A stretch of 34,236 nt of DNA from Acidobacteriaceae bacterium (GTDB taxonomy: Bacteria > Acidobacteriota > Terriglobia > Terriglobales > Acidobacteriaceae), in NCBI GenBank assembly GCA_003165005.1, contig PLSB01000059.1, positions 616-34,851 on the forward strand, written 5' to 3'. The position numbers and the translations under genes were made by a program. Of the stretch, positions 22,260 to 29,946 are shown in pieces. Within the stretch, counting starts at the first letter, position 1, and each line of letters begins with the position of its first letter. Below the pieces are notes generated by a model. The model saw only the letters and a list, made by a program, of their open reading frames with translations, was not told where the DNA came from and made no database searches.

Positions 22260-24155
22260 TTAGTAGCTCAACTCCAGCACATTCACCGAATACGGCGCAA
22301 AAGTTTGCGTGAAGTTGGGGCCCGGGATGGGGACTTTGGCCGCTGCGGGCTTTACGGCATCGGGATGCGTGATGCTGTTGGTGGCGTTAGGGGTTCTGCC
22401 GCTCATGGTGGTGAGTGTGGCCAACGGCGCGAGTTTTTGGACGCCGGTGAGCGCGATCGCGAGCGGTTGTGCGGTCGAGGTTGCGTTGACCACCTTGACG
22501 AAAATCTTGCGCTTCGCGTCGTCGCGTGTGACGGAGGCGTAGACGCGCGCGGGCGCATTCGCGAGCGTGCTGGCGACAACCTCGGTGCCGAGATGCGTTG
22601 AGAACATCACCTGCGTCCAGTAGCTGGGCGAGCCGTAGCTCGTGAGCGCGTCGTAGCCGATGAGGTCGGGGGCCCATTGCATGCCGCCGGGATTGACGTT
22701 GACGAAGAGCGGCGCGTAGCTGGTCATGATGATGAGATCGCTGTTGCGTTCGAGGCCCGTGAGCCAGGCCGCGTCGGCGAGCGCGGCTTCGAGGTCCGGC
22801 GTGGGATTGCCCTCGCGCGTGGCCCATTCGCCGACAAAGATCTTCGGGCCCTTGCGGTCGGCGGCATCGTAGTGGTGCGCCTGCGCGAAGGTCTCCTCGG
22901 CTGGCATGTAGAAGTGCTCGTCGAGGACGTCGGGCGTGACGCCTTTCACGGGCGTGGTGGCGATGATCTGGAGAGTAGGATAGTGCTGTTTGAAGGCGTG
23001 GTAGAACTGCGCGAAGCGGCCGTCGTACGAGTGCGAGCGGTCAAATTGGTCCTCGTTTCCCACTTCGACATAATGCAGCGGGAACGGCGCAGGGTGGCCG
23101 TCTTTGATGCGCTCTGCGCCCCATTTGGTGTCCGCGCCGCCGGTTACGTACTCGATCTCGTCGAGCGCATCCTGGACGTAGGGTTCGAGCGCCGGGCCGG
23201 GATCGATGTGCTCCTGCTGAAGGGAGTAGCCGGCATAGACGGCGAGCACGGGCTCCATCTTCAAGTCCTCACACCACTCCAGGAATTCGAGCAGGCCCAT
23301 GCCGTCGGACGAGCGGTAGCTCCATGGGCTCGGGTGCGTGGGGCGGTCGGTCCGCGGGCCGATGGTTTTCTTCCAATCGAAACGGTCGGCGATGTGATCG
23401 CCCTCTAGATAGTTGCCGCCGGGCAGGCGCAGGAATTTGGGCTGCATGGCGGCCAGCTTTTCCATAATGTCCACGCGGTTGCCGCTGGGCCGCGCATGAT
23501 AGGTGGGCGGAAAGAGCGAGACCAGGTCGAACCAGACCGTGGCCGGGCGAGCGATGGTGAGGAGGAGATGGTTGTTCGAGGAAGGGGGAACGCCGGCGGT
23601 TTTGAGCGTCCAGGTGAACTGCTTCCATTCGCCGGTGAGGCCGGTGACCGTGGTTGTGGCCGCAACCGCGCCGGTCTGATCGTTCTCAAGGCTCACGGTG
23701 ACGGCAAGGCCCGGTGCGTCGGTCTTGGCGTAAAACGATCCCGTGTAGACGGTTTGCGGGCGCACGGGAATGCCCCAGTAGCCGCCGTTCTCCACCCCCG
23801 CGGGCGAGCCCGGAGCGGCCGCGGAGACGCTGACGCGAAGGCTGCGCGTGAGCGCGGCGCTGGGACCGGTGGCCGAGTCGATTGAGACATTGACCGCGGA
23901 GTTGCCGCGCGCCACCATTGGCCAGGAAACCAGCGCGTCCCAGGCGGTGCTCGGCGTGCGGTCGCGCACCAGTTCGCCATAGATGCCGCCGTCGTAGGAG
24001 TAGTTGATCTCCTCGGTCATGAGGCCGTAGAGCGTGGGGCTGACCTTGGCGATGGGCTGGTCGGCCTGGATGGTGAACGACGGCGTCTGCGCGTAGAGGG
24101 GCAGGGACAAGGCGAGGGCGGCAAGGAATGCGGCGACGAGGGATGGTTTGTTCAT
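22260..24155 (-). CDS. Secreted GH51-family alpha-L-arabinofuranosidase with carbohydrate-binding module
   Basis: A 631-residue exported glycosidase that removes arabinofuranosyl side chains from plant polysaccharides such as arabinoxylan or arabinan. Residues 1-22 are a signal peptide (LVAAFLAALALSLPLYA). A CBM4/9-like beta-sandwich spans about 75-215. The GH51 barrel follows: FLRLPGGNYLEGD (241-253), MEPVLAVYAGYS (300-311), acid/base Glu368 in VEVGNEDQF and nucleophile Glu443 in FVGEWATREG. A C-terminal beta-sandwich ends in APYSVNVLELSY. The start at 24155 begins exactly at the signal peptide; an upstream frame to 24194 lacks one. The stop sits 28 bp from the family E element. Confidence 0.92.
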   Translation of the reverse strand: MNKPSLVAAFLAALALSLPLYAQTPSFTIQADQPIAKVSPTLYGLMTEEINYSYDGGIYGELVRDRTPSTAWDALVSWPMVARGNSAVNVSIDSATGPSAALTRSLRVSVSAAAPGSPAGVENGGYWGIPVRPQTVYTGSFYAKTDAPGLAVTVSLENDQTGAVAATTTVTGLTGEWKQFTWTLKTAGVPPSSNNHLLLTIARPATVWFDLVSLFPPTYHARPSGNRVDIMEKLAAMQPKFLRLPGGNYLEGDHIADRFDWKKTIGPRTDRPTHPSPWSYRSSDGMGLLEFLEWCEDLKMEPVLAVYAGYSLQQEHIDPGPALEPYVQDALDEIEYVTGGADTKWGAERIKDGHPAPFPLHYVEVGNEDQFDRSHSYDGRFAQFYHAFKQHYPTLQIIATTPVKGVTPDVLDEHFYMPAEETFAQAHHYDAADRKGPKIFVGEWATREGNPTPDLEAALADAAWLTGLERNSDLIIMTSYAPLFVNVNPGGMQWAPDLIGYDALTSYGSPSYWTQVMFSTHLGTEVVASTLANAPARVYASVTRDDAKRKIFVKVVNATSTAQPLAIALTGVQKLAPLATLTTMSGRTPNATNSITHPDAVKPAAAKVPIPGPNFTQTFAPYSVNVLELSY

Positions 24156-24213
24156 GACCCCGCAATCGTACTGCGGAGGCGGAGGGGTTGACAATCTGGA
24201 AAGGGTTTACCGG

Positions 24214-24262
24214 AGCCAGTAGCCAGTAGCTTGTAGCCAGTAGCCAGTAGCCAGTAGCGAGG
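24214..24262. repeat. Heptanucleotide tandem array, left arm (AGCCAGT x 7)
   Basis: Seven consecutive heptamers: AGCCAGT, AGCCAGT, AGCTTGT, AGCCAGT, AGCCAGT, AGCCAGT, AGCGAGG. The array lies 58 bp upstream of the GH51 start, in the 336-bp gap to the sugar kinase. An inverted array of the same word is at 24437-24492. Confidence 0.9.
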
Positions 24263-24310
24263 AGGCGGCTGGAAAGATCACGAACGGCGAGCGGAATTTG
24301 CAAGCGAAGA

Positions 24311-24372
24311 TCCTGCAGGGGCTAAAGCCCGCGCGTTTTTTGGGCACTTTCGGCACGAGTAAACTCGTGCCC
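24311..24372. repeat. Family B-head element with perfect hairpin
   Basis: Begins with CAGGGGCTAAAGCCCG like the family B elements, but then carries a perfect 9-bp hairpin GGCACGAGT (24352-24360), AA, ACTCGTGCC (24363-24371) in place of the family B core. It lies between the two inverted heptamer arrays. Confidence 0.8.
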
Positions 24373-24436
24373 TGTTACAAGACCTTTCCTGGGGGTGCTC
24401 TTCAGCAAGCTGCTGGATTTCGAGGTCAGAAGGTTT

Positions 24437-24492
24437 GAGCTACGAGCTACCGGCTACTGGCTACAGGCTACCGGCTACAAGCTGCCGGCTCT
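24437..24492. repeat. Heptanucleotide tandem array, right arm (NGGCTAC x 8)
   Basis: Eight consecutive heptamers: GAGCTAC, GAGCTAC, CGGCTAC, TGGCTAC, AGGCTAC, CGGCTAC, AAGCTGC, CGGCTCT. The word is the reverse complement of the GTAGCC word in the left array. The array abuts the stop codon of the sugar kinase gene. Confidence 0.9.
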
Positions 24493-25496
24493 TAGCTTGT
24501 CGTCTTCTCGATGGCTGCCGTGATGGCAACGCGGACGGCATTGGGCAGGGCCGGCATGGCGCCGGAGTGCGAGGCCATCCAGGCGCCCCAGCGATTTCCG
24601 GCTTCGTTGAGTGTGGCCAGGCCGGCGCCGCGCAGCATGGAGTGAGCGATGGCCGCCGTGAAGGCGTCTCCGGCGCCGATGGGGTCGGCAACTTTGACGG
24701 GAAATCCGGGATGCTCGTCCCATGCCTCGCGCGTGACGAGCAAACTGCCCCGGCTGCCACGCGTGATGGCTACCGTTTGCAAGGAAGGAAACGCGGCAAG
24801 CAGGCGCTCGGCTGCCGTGAGCAGAGACTCGCTCGTCGATAGGGTCTGGCCTGTGAGGGGCGCGTTCTCAATGCTCGGGTCAATACTCGGGTCGGTGCTC
24901 AGGCCGGGACTCAGGTCGAGGAGGTCCAGCACCAGCGGCGTCTCGGCGTCGTTCATCTTGACCACGGTGGCAAGCCCCAGCGATTCCTCGAGAATCTCGG
25001 CCGAGTAGAAGGGTTTCCGAAGATTCACATCGAAGATGCGAATGCAGGCGTCAGAGGCCTCGGCGACGATGGTTTGAATGGTCTGCCGCGCCTGCGGGTG
25101 GCGCTGCGCCAGTGACCCGAAACAGAGGACGCTGGCGCGTTCGGCGAGCGCGACCCACTCATCGGGAAGCTCCAGGAAATCCCATGCTGCCGGTTCGTGA
25201 ATGGTGTAGTGCGGCTCGCCTGCTTCGAGACTGACGGCGACGCGGCCGGTTTCGTGGAGCGGATCGACCTGAAGGAAGCTGGTATCGACAGGCATCGGGT
25301 CCAGAATCGGGCGCAGGCGGTCGATGGCTTGGCGGCCCAGGTCGTCGCGGCCGATGCGGCTCAGGATTGCGGCATGATTGCCGAGACGGCCCGCCATCAC
25401 GGCGAAGTTGGCGGGCGCGCCACCCAGCCTCATGCCGTCGGGCAGAATGTCCCAGAGCAGTTCGCCGATTCCCAGGATCAGATGCGGTTCGTTCAT
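24492..25496 (-). CDS. PfkB-family sugar kinase (fructokinase-like)
   Basis: A 334-residue cytoplasmic ribokinase-fold kinase. Family marks: LGIGELLWDILPDG (8-21), GGAPANFAVMAGRLG (25-39), FDVNLRKPFYS (155-165) and the second PfkB signature DPIGAGDAFTAAI (271-283), with catalytic base Asp277 and the anion hole GAGD. Fructose is the commonest substrate for sequences like this, but others are possible. Residues about 194-210 are a low-complexity insertion encoded by four 12-bp repeats. GGAG lies 8 nt before the ATG. It is transcribed toward the GH51 gene, 336 bp of repeats away, so a shared operon is uncertain; the kinase may process a released sugar. Confidence 0.9.
   Translation of the reverse strand: MNEPHLILGIGELLWDILPDGMRLGGAPANFAVMAGRLGNHAAILSRIGRDDLGRQAIDRLRPILDPMPVDTSFLQVDPLHETGRVAVSLEAGEPHYTIHEPAAWDFLELPDEWVALAERASVLCFGSLAQRHPQARQTIQTIVAEASDACIRIFDVNLRKPFYSAEILEESLGLATVVKMNDAETPLVLDLLDLSPGLSTDPSIDPSIENAPLTGQTLSTSESLLTAAERLLAAFPSLQTVAITRGSRGSLLVTREAWDEHPGFPVKVADPIGAGDAFTAAIAHSMLRGAGLATLNEAGNRWGAWMASHSGAMPALPNAVRVAITAAIEKTTS
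24874..24921. repeat. 12-bp tandem repeat inside the sugar kinase gene
   Basis: Four imperfect 12-bp units: CTCGGGTCAATA, CTCGGGTCGGTG, CTCAGGCCGGGA, CTCAGGTCGAGG. On the minus strand they encode four-residue steps (SPGL, STDP, SIDP, SIE) in a loop of the PfkB protein, in frame. Such an array can change length by replication slippage without breaking the gene. Confidence 0.75.
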
Positions 25497-25512
25497 AAGG
25501 GCTCCAAGAGCG

Positions 25513-25540
25513 GGGAGTAGGGAGTAGCCAATAGGGAATA
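25513..25540. repeat. Short heptamer array (GGGAGTA x 4)
   Basis: Four heptamers: GGGAGTA, GGGAGTA, GCCAATA, GGGAATA, starting 17 bp upstream of the kinase start codon. No inverted partner is seen nearby. The rest of the 185-bp gap to the next gene shows no clear feature. Confidence 0.7.
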
Positions 25541-25681
25541 GAAAACAGTGGTTCGTGGAGAATTGTCAGCTATTCGCGTGCGATCGAGCAACATTCGACT
25601 TGCTGCCGTTGCCGGCAGCTTCCCCTGTTGATTAGCATCGAAGGGAAAGGCGTGGCCTGTGCCGCGCCGCGAGGAAGCGCC

Positions 25682-26050
25682 ATGAAATTGCGCATCAAGG
25701 GAGATTCTCTGCGGTTGCGTGTAGGGCCTGCGGAGGTTGAGCGTCTGACCGGCTCCGGACGCATCGAGGAGACCATCCACTTTGCGCCCGGCGTCCAAAT
25801 GACTTACGCGCTCGAACTCTCGGAAAGCGCAGCATCGATCTCGGTGGTTGGCTCGCCCGGCGAAGTGGTTGTCCTTGTGCCCACCCGCGTGGCGCAGGCG
25901 TGGGCCCATGGCGACGAGGTTGGTATCTATGGCGCTCTTGCGAACGGCTCGGGGTTCCTTGAACTCGCCATTGAAAAGGATTTTGCATGCCTCGACACGA
26001 GCCACGCCGGCAACCACGACACCTATCCCAACCCCAAAGCTGCTTGCTGA
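25682..26050 (+). CDS. Small conserved protein of unknown function (DUF7009-like)
   Basis: A 122-residue soluble protein. It opens with KLRIKGDSLRLRVGPAEVERL and has the pattern IEETIHF, TYALELSE, VVVLVPTRVAQAWAHGDEVGI and a C-terminal LELAIEKDFACLD with an Asn/Pro/Cys-rich end (TYPNPKAAC). I recall this pattern from a short conserved family of Acidobacteria and Bacteroidetes annotated only as a domain of unknown function. The ending with two cysteines (residues near 103 and 122) may bind a metal; this is speculation. GAGGAAG lies 6 nt before the ATG. It has no close operon partner. Confidence 0.7.
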   Translation: MKLRIKGDSLRLRVGPAEVERLTGSGRIEETIHFAPGVQMTYALELSESAASISVVGSPGEVVVLVPTRVAQAWAHGDEVGIYGALANGSGFLELAIEKDFACLDTSHAGNHDTYPNPKAAC

Positions 26051-26110
26051 CCCGCATTTCTCGCGGATGTCTCGGCGGCAGGGGAAATGGCGCAATTTTG
26101 ACCGTAGCCT

Positions 26111-26160
26111 GCGGGGGTCAGGAGACCCCCGCTACAGCCGGTCAGGAGACCGGCGCTACA
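26111..26160. repeat. Family E tandem hairpin element, copy 3
   Basis: Two hairpins: GCGGGGGTC-AGGA-GACCCCCGC (26111-26132) and GCCGGTC-AGGA-GACCGGC (26137-26154), each followed by TACA. The second unit is identical to those at 15428 and 22209; the first has a new stem with the same AGGA loop. Confidence 0.9.
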
Positions 26161-26454
26161 CTTCCTCCGTCGCAGCATCACGCAGTCTCGGTACTAGCAG
26201 GCAGAGTCCGATTCAGCGAACGCAGTCGATGGAAATCCGCGGTTGGTTTTCGGAGGTTCGCGTGGAGAGGGCATTCGGGGGTATGATGCTCGCCATGCAC
26301 GAATGCGGCAGCCTTGCCTGCGGAGACAATTCCGCAGGGATCGGGGTTTGTGTCGACTTGGATGAAAACGGAGCTGTCCTGTCCAATGCGGTCGCGGCTG
26401 GAATTTATATGAATTGCCTGTAGTTTTCCCTTGATTTGCCGTTGGGGTTTTTTG
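26161..26454 (+). other. Intergenic leader of the flippase gene
   Basis: About 294 bp with no supported gene. It holds a perfect hairpin CCTGCGGA (26317-26324) and TCCGCAGG (26331-26338), and an AT-rich TTTATATGAATT near 26404-26415 that could be a -10 region, though no matching -35 is seen. A 46-codon Cys-containing frame (26284-26423) is not supported as a gene. Confidence 0.4.
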
Positions 26455-27831
26455 ATGCCGACGGTTCTTGAAGCCACAAGGAGAGCCCCCGAGCCGATCG
26501 GGGCAGACGGGATGCATCGCAGCATCCTGCGTGCGGCCGTCTCGGTTGGCGCGGCAGGCGTGATCGTCAAGCTCGTGGCCACGGCGAAGGAGATCGCCGT
26601 CGCCTCGGTCTATGGCCGCTCCGACGCCATGGACGCGTTTCTGGCCGCGGCGCTGATTCCCAGCCTGCTCGTGAACCTGATCTCCGAGTCGATGAACCAG
26701 GCGCTGGTGCCTACGCTGGTCCGGGTGAGGGAGAAGGAGGGCCGCGAGCGGGCGCAGCAACTGCTGGCGAGCTCGATGCTCTGGATGTGCCTGCTGCTCG
26801 GCGCCGCGTCGCTGCTGATGGCGCTACTGGCGCGCGGCTTCTTCCCGCTGATCGCCTCGAACTTCCCGCCCGCTAAACTCGCACTTTCAATCCGGCTGTT
26901 TTACGGGCTCTTGCCGATCGTCCTGCTCACCGGCATCGCCACCAACTGCACCGCCATTCTGAATACGCTCGATCGCTTCGCGCTGCCGGCGCTGGCGCCT
27001 GCCGTCATCTCCGTCTCGATCCTCTTCGGAGCATTGTGGTGGGGCGGACGCTTCGGCATCTGGGCCATGGTTTACGGCACACTGGCGGGTTCGTTGCTGC
27101 ACGTCGCGATTGTGGCTTGGATGATGGAAAGGCACGGCTATCCCTTTCGCCTGGGTTGGCATGGCATGAATGAGGCCACGCGCGAGGTCGCCGGGCAATA
27201 TGGTCCCGTTCTGCTGAGCAGTGTGGTTTCCTCGGGCGGCTTGCTTGTCGACCAGTCCATGGCCGCGATGCTGGCCGCGGGCAGCGTCTCCGCGCTGGTC
27301 TACGCCAATCGATTTGTCAGCGTGGTGTTGACGCTGCTAGCCGGCGCGGTTTCGACCGCCATCGTGCCTCACATTTCGCGCCTCGTCGCCCACCGCGACT
27401 GGGTGGGATGCCGCCACACCATTCGCACCTGGGTGCGGCTCACGGCGCTGGTCTCGGCGCCCATCGCGGTCCTGCTCATCGCGGGCGCGCGTCCGCTGGT
27501 GCGCGTGGCCTACCAGCACGGCCGCTTCGGCACGCACGACACCACGGTCGTGGCCGCGGTGCTCGCCATGTACGCTGTGCAGATTCCGTTTTACGTGACC
27601 AGCCGCGTCTACTACCGCTTTATCGTGGCCATGCGCCGCACCGATCTTGTCCTCTACTGCGGCATGATCAACCTGGGCCTCGATATTGTGCTCAATCTCG
27701 TCCTCATGCACTGGTTCGGCGTGGCTGGAATCGCCCTTGCCACCTCGCTCTGGACTGTGAGCACCTTCTTCTTCCTCTGGTACTGGAGCCGCAAGCTGCT
27801 GAAGCGCGCAGAGTTGGAGGGGGCCGCATGA
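26455..27831 (+). CDS. MurJ/MviN-like lipid-linked oligosaccharide flippase
   Basis: A 458-residue polytopic inner-membrane protein of the MOP superfamily, with about 12-14 hydrophobic segments. The MviN/MurJ pattern is visible: AKEIAVASVYGRSDAMDAFLAAALIPSLL near the start, NLISESMNQALVPTLVRVREKEG in place of the family's 'F..AF.P.F....' segment, ANRFVSVVLTLLAGAVSTAIVPHIS, and GRFGTHDTTVVAAVLAMYAVQIPFY. MurJ flips lipid II, but paralogs in polysaccharide clusters export other lipid-linked units, as Wzx does; the glycosyltransferase context favours the latter. GGGG lies 7 nt before the ATG at 26455. Its stop overlaps the next start by 4 bp (ATGA), showing an operon. Confidence 0.85.
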   Translation: MPTVLEATRRAPEPIGADGMHRSILRAAVSVGAAGVIVKLVATAKEIAVASVYGRSDAMDAFLAAALIPSLLVNLISESMNQALVPTLVRVREKEGRERAQQLLASSMLWMCLLLGAASLLMALLARGFFPLIASNFPPAKLALSIRLFYGLLPIVLLTGIATNCTAILNTLDRFALPALAPAVISVSILFGALWWGGRFGIWAMVYGTLAGSLLHVAIVAWMMERHGYPFRLGWHGMNEATREVAGQYGPVLLSSVVSSGGLLVDQSMAAMLAAGSVSALVYANRFVSVVLTLLAGAVSTAIVPHISRLVAHRDWVGCRHTIRTWVRLTALVSAPIAVLLIAGARPLVRVAYQHGRFGTHDTTVVAAVLAMYAVQIPFYVTSRVYYRFIVAMRRTDLVLYCGMINLGLDIVLNLVLMHWFGVAGIALATSLWTVSTFFFLWYWSRKLLKRAELEGAA

Positions 27832-28616
27832 CTCTAAAACCCGCGCAGTACCTGCTGCGCATCGACGATCTTTGCCCCACGGTTCGGGCCGAAAGCTGGG
27901 CGCAGTGGCAGGCACTGATCGCAGATTTCGACTTGAAGCCGATTCTGGCCGTGGTTCCCGACAATCGCGATCCGGAGCTCGAGGTTTCTCCACCCGACGC
28001 GGCGTTCTGGGAGCGCATGAGGGCTCTCGAGGCTGCCGGAGCGGAGATTGGCCTGCACGGCTACCGCCATCTGTGCGTGAGCCGGGGGCGCAGCCTGATC
28101 GATTTGCACCGCACCTCGGAGTTTGCCGGCGTGCCCGCGGAAACGCAACGCGCATGGATCGGGGAGGGCCTCGGCATCCTGCGCGGCCACGGCCTCAACC
28201 CGAAGATCTGGGTTGCGCCGCGTCACGGCTTCGATGCCGAAACCATCCGGGCGTTGCTGGGGGAGGGAATTACGCTCTTGTCCGACGGTTTCACCCGCGT
28301 GCCGTTCCTTCGCCGCGCCATGACCTGGATTCCGCAACAGCTCTGGGCGCCGGTAGAAAAATCAAGCGGATTGTGGACCATCTGCGTCCACCCCAACACC
28401 GCCGGCGAAGCGGAGATCGCGGCCCTGCGCGGCTTCCTGGCTCGACACGCAACGCAATTCACCTCAGTGGATCGCGTCCTCTTCGATTCAGCGCCCACCG
28501 CCTTGACTCTCGCCGAGCGCTTTCAGGCTGTGTGCGCGCTGCGACGCCGCAAACTCTCCCACGCCGTGGGGCCCATTCGCCGGCTGGGGCACTTGCGATC
28601 CAGCAACTCCCCATAA
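27828..28616 (+). CDS. DUF2334-type polysaccharide deacetylase-like protein
   Basis: A 262-residue protein with the NodB-like metal site: Asp13-Asp14 in RIDDLCP and His77/His81 in GLHGYRHLC, plus WVAPRHGFD (about 128-136) and a late VHP (ICVHPNTAG). These fit carbohydrate esterase 4-like DUF2334 proteins, which probably remove N-acetyl groups from glycans. It has no signal peptide, so it would act on cytoplasmic precursors. It is translationally coupled to the flippase (4-bp ATGA overlap). Its last 31 codons overlap the convergent glycosyltransferase gene by 94 bp; the C-terminal part (RRRKLSHAVGPIRRLGHLRS) looks atypical, so read-through past an earlier end is possible. Confidence 0.85.
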   Translation: MTLKPAQYLLRIDDLCPTVRAESWAQWQALIADFDLKPILAVVPDNRDPELEVSPPDAAFWERMRALEAAGAEIGLHGYRHLCVSRGRSLIDLHRTSEFAGVPAETQRAWIGEGLGILRGHGLNPKIWVAPRHGFDAETIRALLGEGITLLSDGFTRVPFLRRAMTWIPQQLWAPVEKSSGLWTICVHPNTAGEAEIAALRGFLARHATQFTSVDRVLFDSAPTALTLAERFQAVCALRRRKLSHAVGPIRRLGHLRSSNSP

Positions 28617-29698
28617 AGCTGCTCCCAGCGGTCGAGAACGGTTTCCAGGCTGAATTGCAGGATCACGCGTTGCCGTGCCCGCGCGCCGATGGCGCGCCGT
28701 TTCCTGGACGGAGTGTGCATCAACCAGCTCATGGCCGCGGCCAGCCCTTCGGGATCGCCCGCAGGCGCCAGCCAACCCGTTTCTCCATCCGCAATCACTT
28801 CGCGTGTGCCGGGAACGTCGGTGGCCACAACCGGAAGTCCGCAAGCTCTGGCCTCCAGAAGCACCATCGGCAGCCCTTCGCAGCGCGACGAGAGAACAAA
28901 TCCATCGGCGGCTTGCATCCAGCGCCTCACCTGCGGTTGGAAACCGGCAAAGCACACGCGTTCGTTGAGGCCGAGCCGCACCGCCAATTGCCTCAGCTCC
29001 GTTTCAAGGGGGCCGGCGCCGCATATCAGCAGATGCGCGGGCTTGGGAGCGCGCGTAAAGGCGTTCAAGAGCGTCGGATAGTCCTTGACCGGCTCCAGGC
29101 GGCCCGCGGCCAGCCAGAGAAACTCATTCCCGATTCCAAGCTCTTCCCGCGCCGCCGCACGCACCCGCGCATCCGGTTGCCAGCGGTCCACATCGACGCC
29201 GTTGCCTACCACCGAGAGACGGTTCTCGCTCACCAACCCGGCTGCGAGATGCGCCGTGGCGGCCGCTTCGCTCACGGCAGTCACGTGGTCGGGCAGCCAG
29301 CGGCTGCAGCGATAGCCGAGCCGCAGCCCCGGCCGTCCGGGGTTGGAGTTATGGATGGTGTCGATCACCACCGGAACCGATGCGGCCAGGCGCGACCACC
29401 TTGCAAACCATGCGGCGTGGGGCAAGTGGGCGTGCAGCACGTCGGGCTGCTCGCGGCCAAGCCACCTGTGGAAGCGCAGCCAGCCGCGCGGGTCGGCGAG
29501 CCCTTTGCGCATCTTCAGGCTCAGGAACGCAACGCCCGCGTCCGCCAGCTCTTGGGCCGCGGCGCCTCCTGTGCCGGAGAGCGCGACCACGCTCACCCGC
29601 CAGCCCCGCCGGGACAATCCCTTGGCCAGGAGCATGACCTGCTGTTCGGCCCCGGCGATGCGGTCGAGGCCCGGAATGGCGATCGCGGCGTGGCTCAT
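28523..29698 (-). CDS. GT4-family glycosyltransferase
   Basis: A 391-residue retaining GT-B glycosyltransferase acting at the cytoplasmic face on a lipid-linked glycan. The N-terminal acceptor domain starts MSHAAIAIPGLDRIAGAEQQ. The C-terminal donor domain has LAAGRLEPVKDYPTLLNAF, LLICGAGPLE and the E-x7-E motif in CEGLPMVLLEARACGLPVVA, followed by TREVIADGETGWL. Sugar and linkage are unknown. The start ATG at 29698 overlaps the stop of the small membrane protein gene (ATGA), so the two are coupled. The last about 25 residues are encoded in the 94-bp overlap with the convergent deacetylase gene and are probably not conserved. Confidence 0.9.
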   Translation of the reverse strand: MSHAAIAIPGLDRIAGAEQQVMLLAKGLSRRGWRVSVVALSGTGGAAAQELADAGVAFLSLKMRKGLADPRGWLRFHRWLGREQPDVLHAHLPHAAWFARWSRLAASVPVVIDTIHNSNPGRPGLRLGYRCSRWLPDHVTAVSEAAATAHLAAGLVSENRLSVVGNGVDVDRWQPDARVRAAAREELGIGNEFLWLAAGRLEPVKDYPTLLNAFTRAPKPAHLLICGAGPLETELRQLAVRLGLNERVCFAGFQPQVRRWMQAADGFVLSSRCEGLPMVLLEARACGLPVVATDVPGTREVIADGETGWLAPAGDPEGLAAAMSWLMHTPSRKRRAIGARARQRVILQFSLETVLDRWEQLYGELLDRKCPSRRMGPTAWESLRRRSAHTA

Positions 29699-29946
29699 GG
29701 TCTCTTCCAGGCGTGTGTGCCGATCAGGTTCTCATAGGCGCTGACGGCATCATCGAATCCGAACTGATCCGCGGTCCGCGGCTTGACGAAAGCCATCGCA
29801 TCGGCCCGCTGCTGCCTGTGGAAGCGCGGCAACAGAGCAGCCACCGCGGCGCAAAGCGCCGCTACCAGAAAGGAGATGGCAAGGAAGGGAAGCGACAGAA
29901 GAATTAACAGCATTGAAAGCGATAGACGAACAAAGTTGCCGACCAT
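29695..29946 (-). CDS. Small membrane protein coupled to a glycosyltransferase
   Basis: An 83-residue protein with a long hydrophobic region (residues about 8-40, SLSMLLILLSLPFLAISFLVAAL and on), enough for one long or two short membrane helices, then a basic and polar tail of about 40 residues ending THAWKRP. GAGAGGA 5 nt before the ATG is a strong ribosome site, and its TGA overlaps the ATG of the GT4 gene. These two facts support a real gene. I do not recognise a family. It may anchor or regulate the glycosyltransferase; that is inference. A longer overlapping frame on the same strand (to 30217) lacks such signals. Confidence 0.72.
   Translation of the reverse strand: MVGNFVRLSLSMLLILLSLPFLAISFLVAALCAAVAALLPRFHRQQRADAMAFVKPRTADQFGFDDAVSAYENLIGTHAWKRP

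Noticed and set aside
24214-24492. CRISPR-like array
   Set aside because: Units are contiguous 7-mers without spacers; no cas gene is present.
26284-26423. 46-codon Cys-containing small frame upstream of the flippase gene
   Set aside because: No ribosome site at workable spacing and no recognisable pattern; it overlaps a hairpin and is better described as leader DNA.
27872-29737. 621-codon plus-strand frame crossing the deacetylase and GT4 genes
   Set aside because: It crosses two well-supported genes in other frames; the product is low-complexity Arg/Gly/Ala/Pro sequence.
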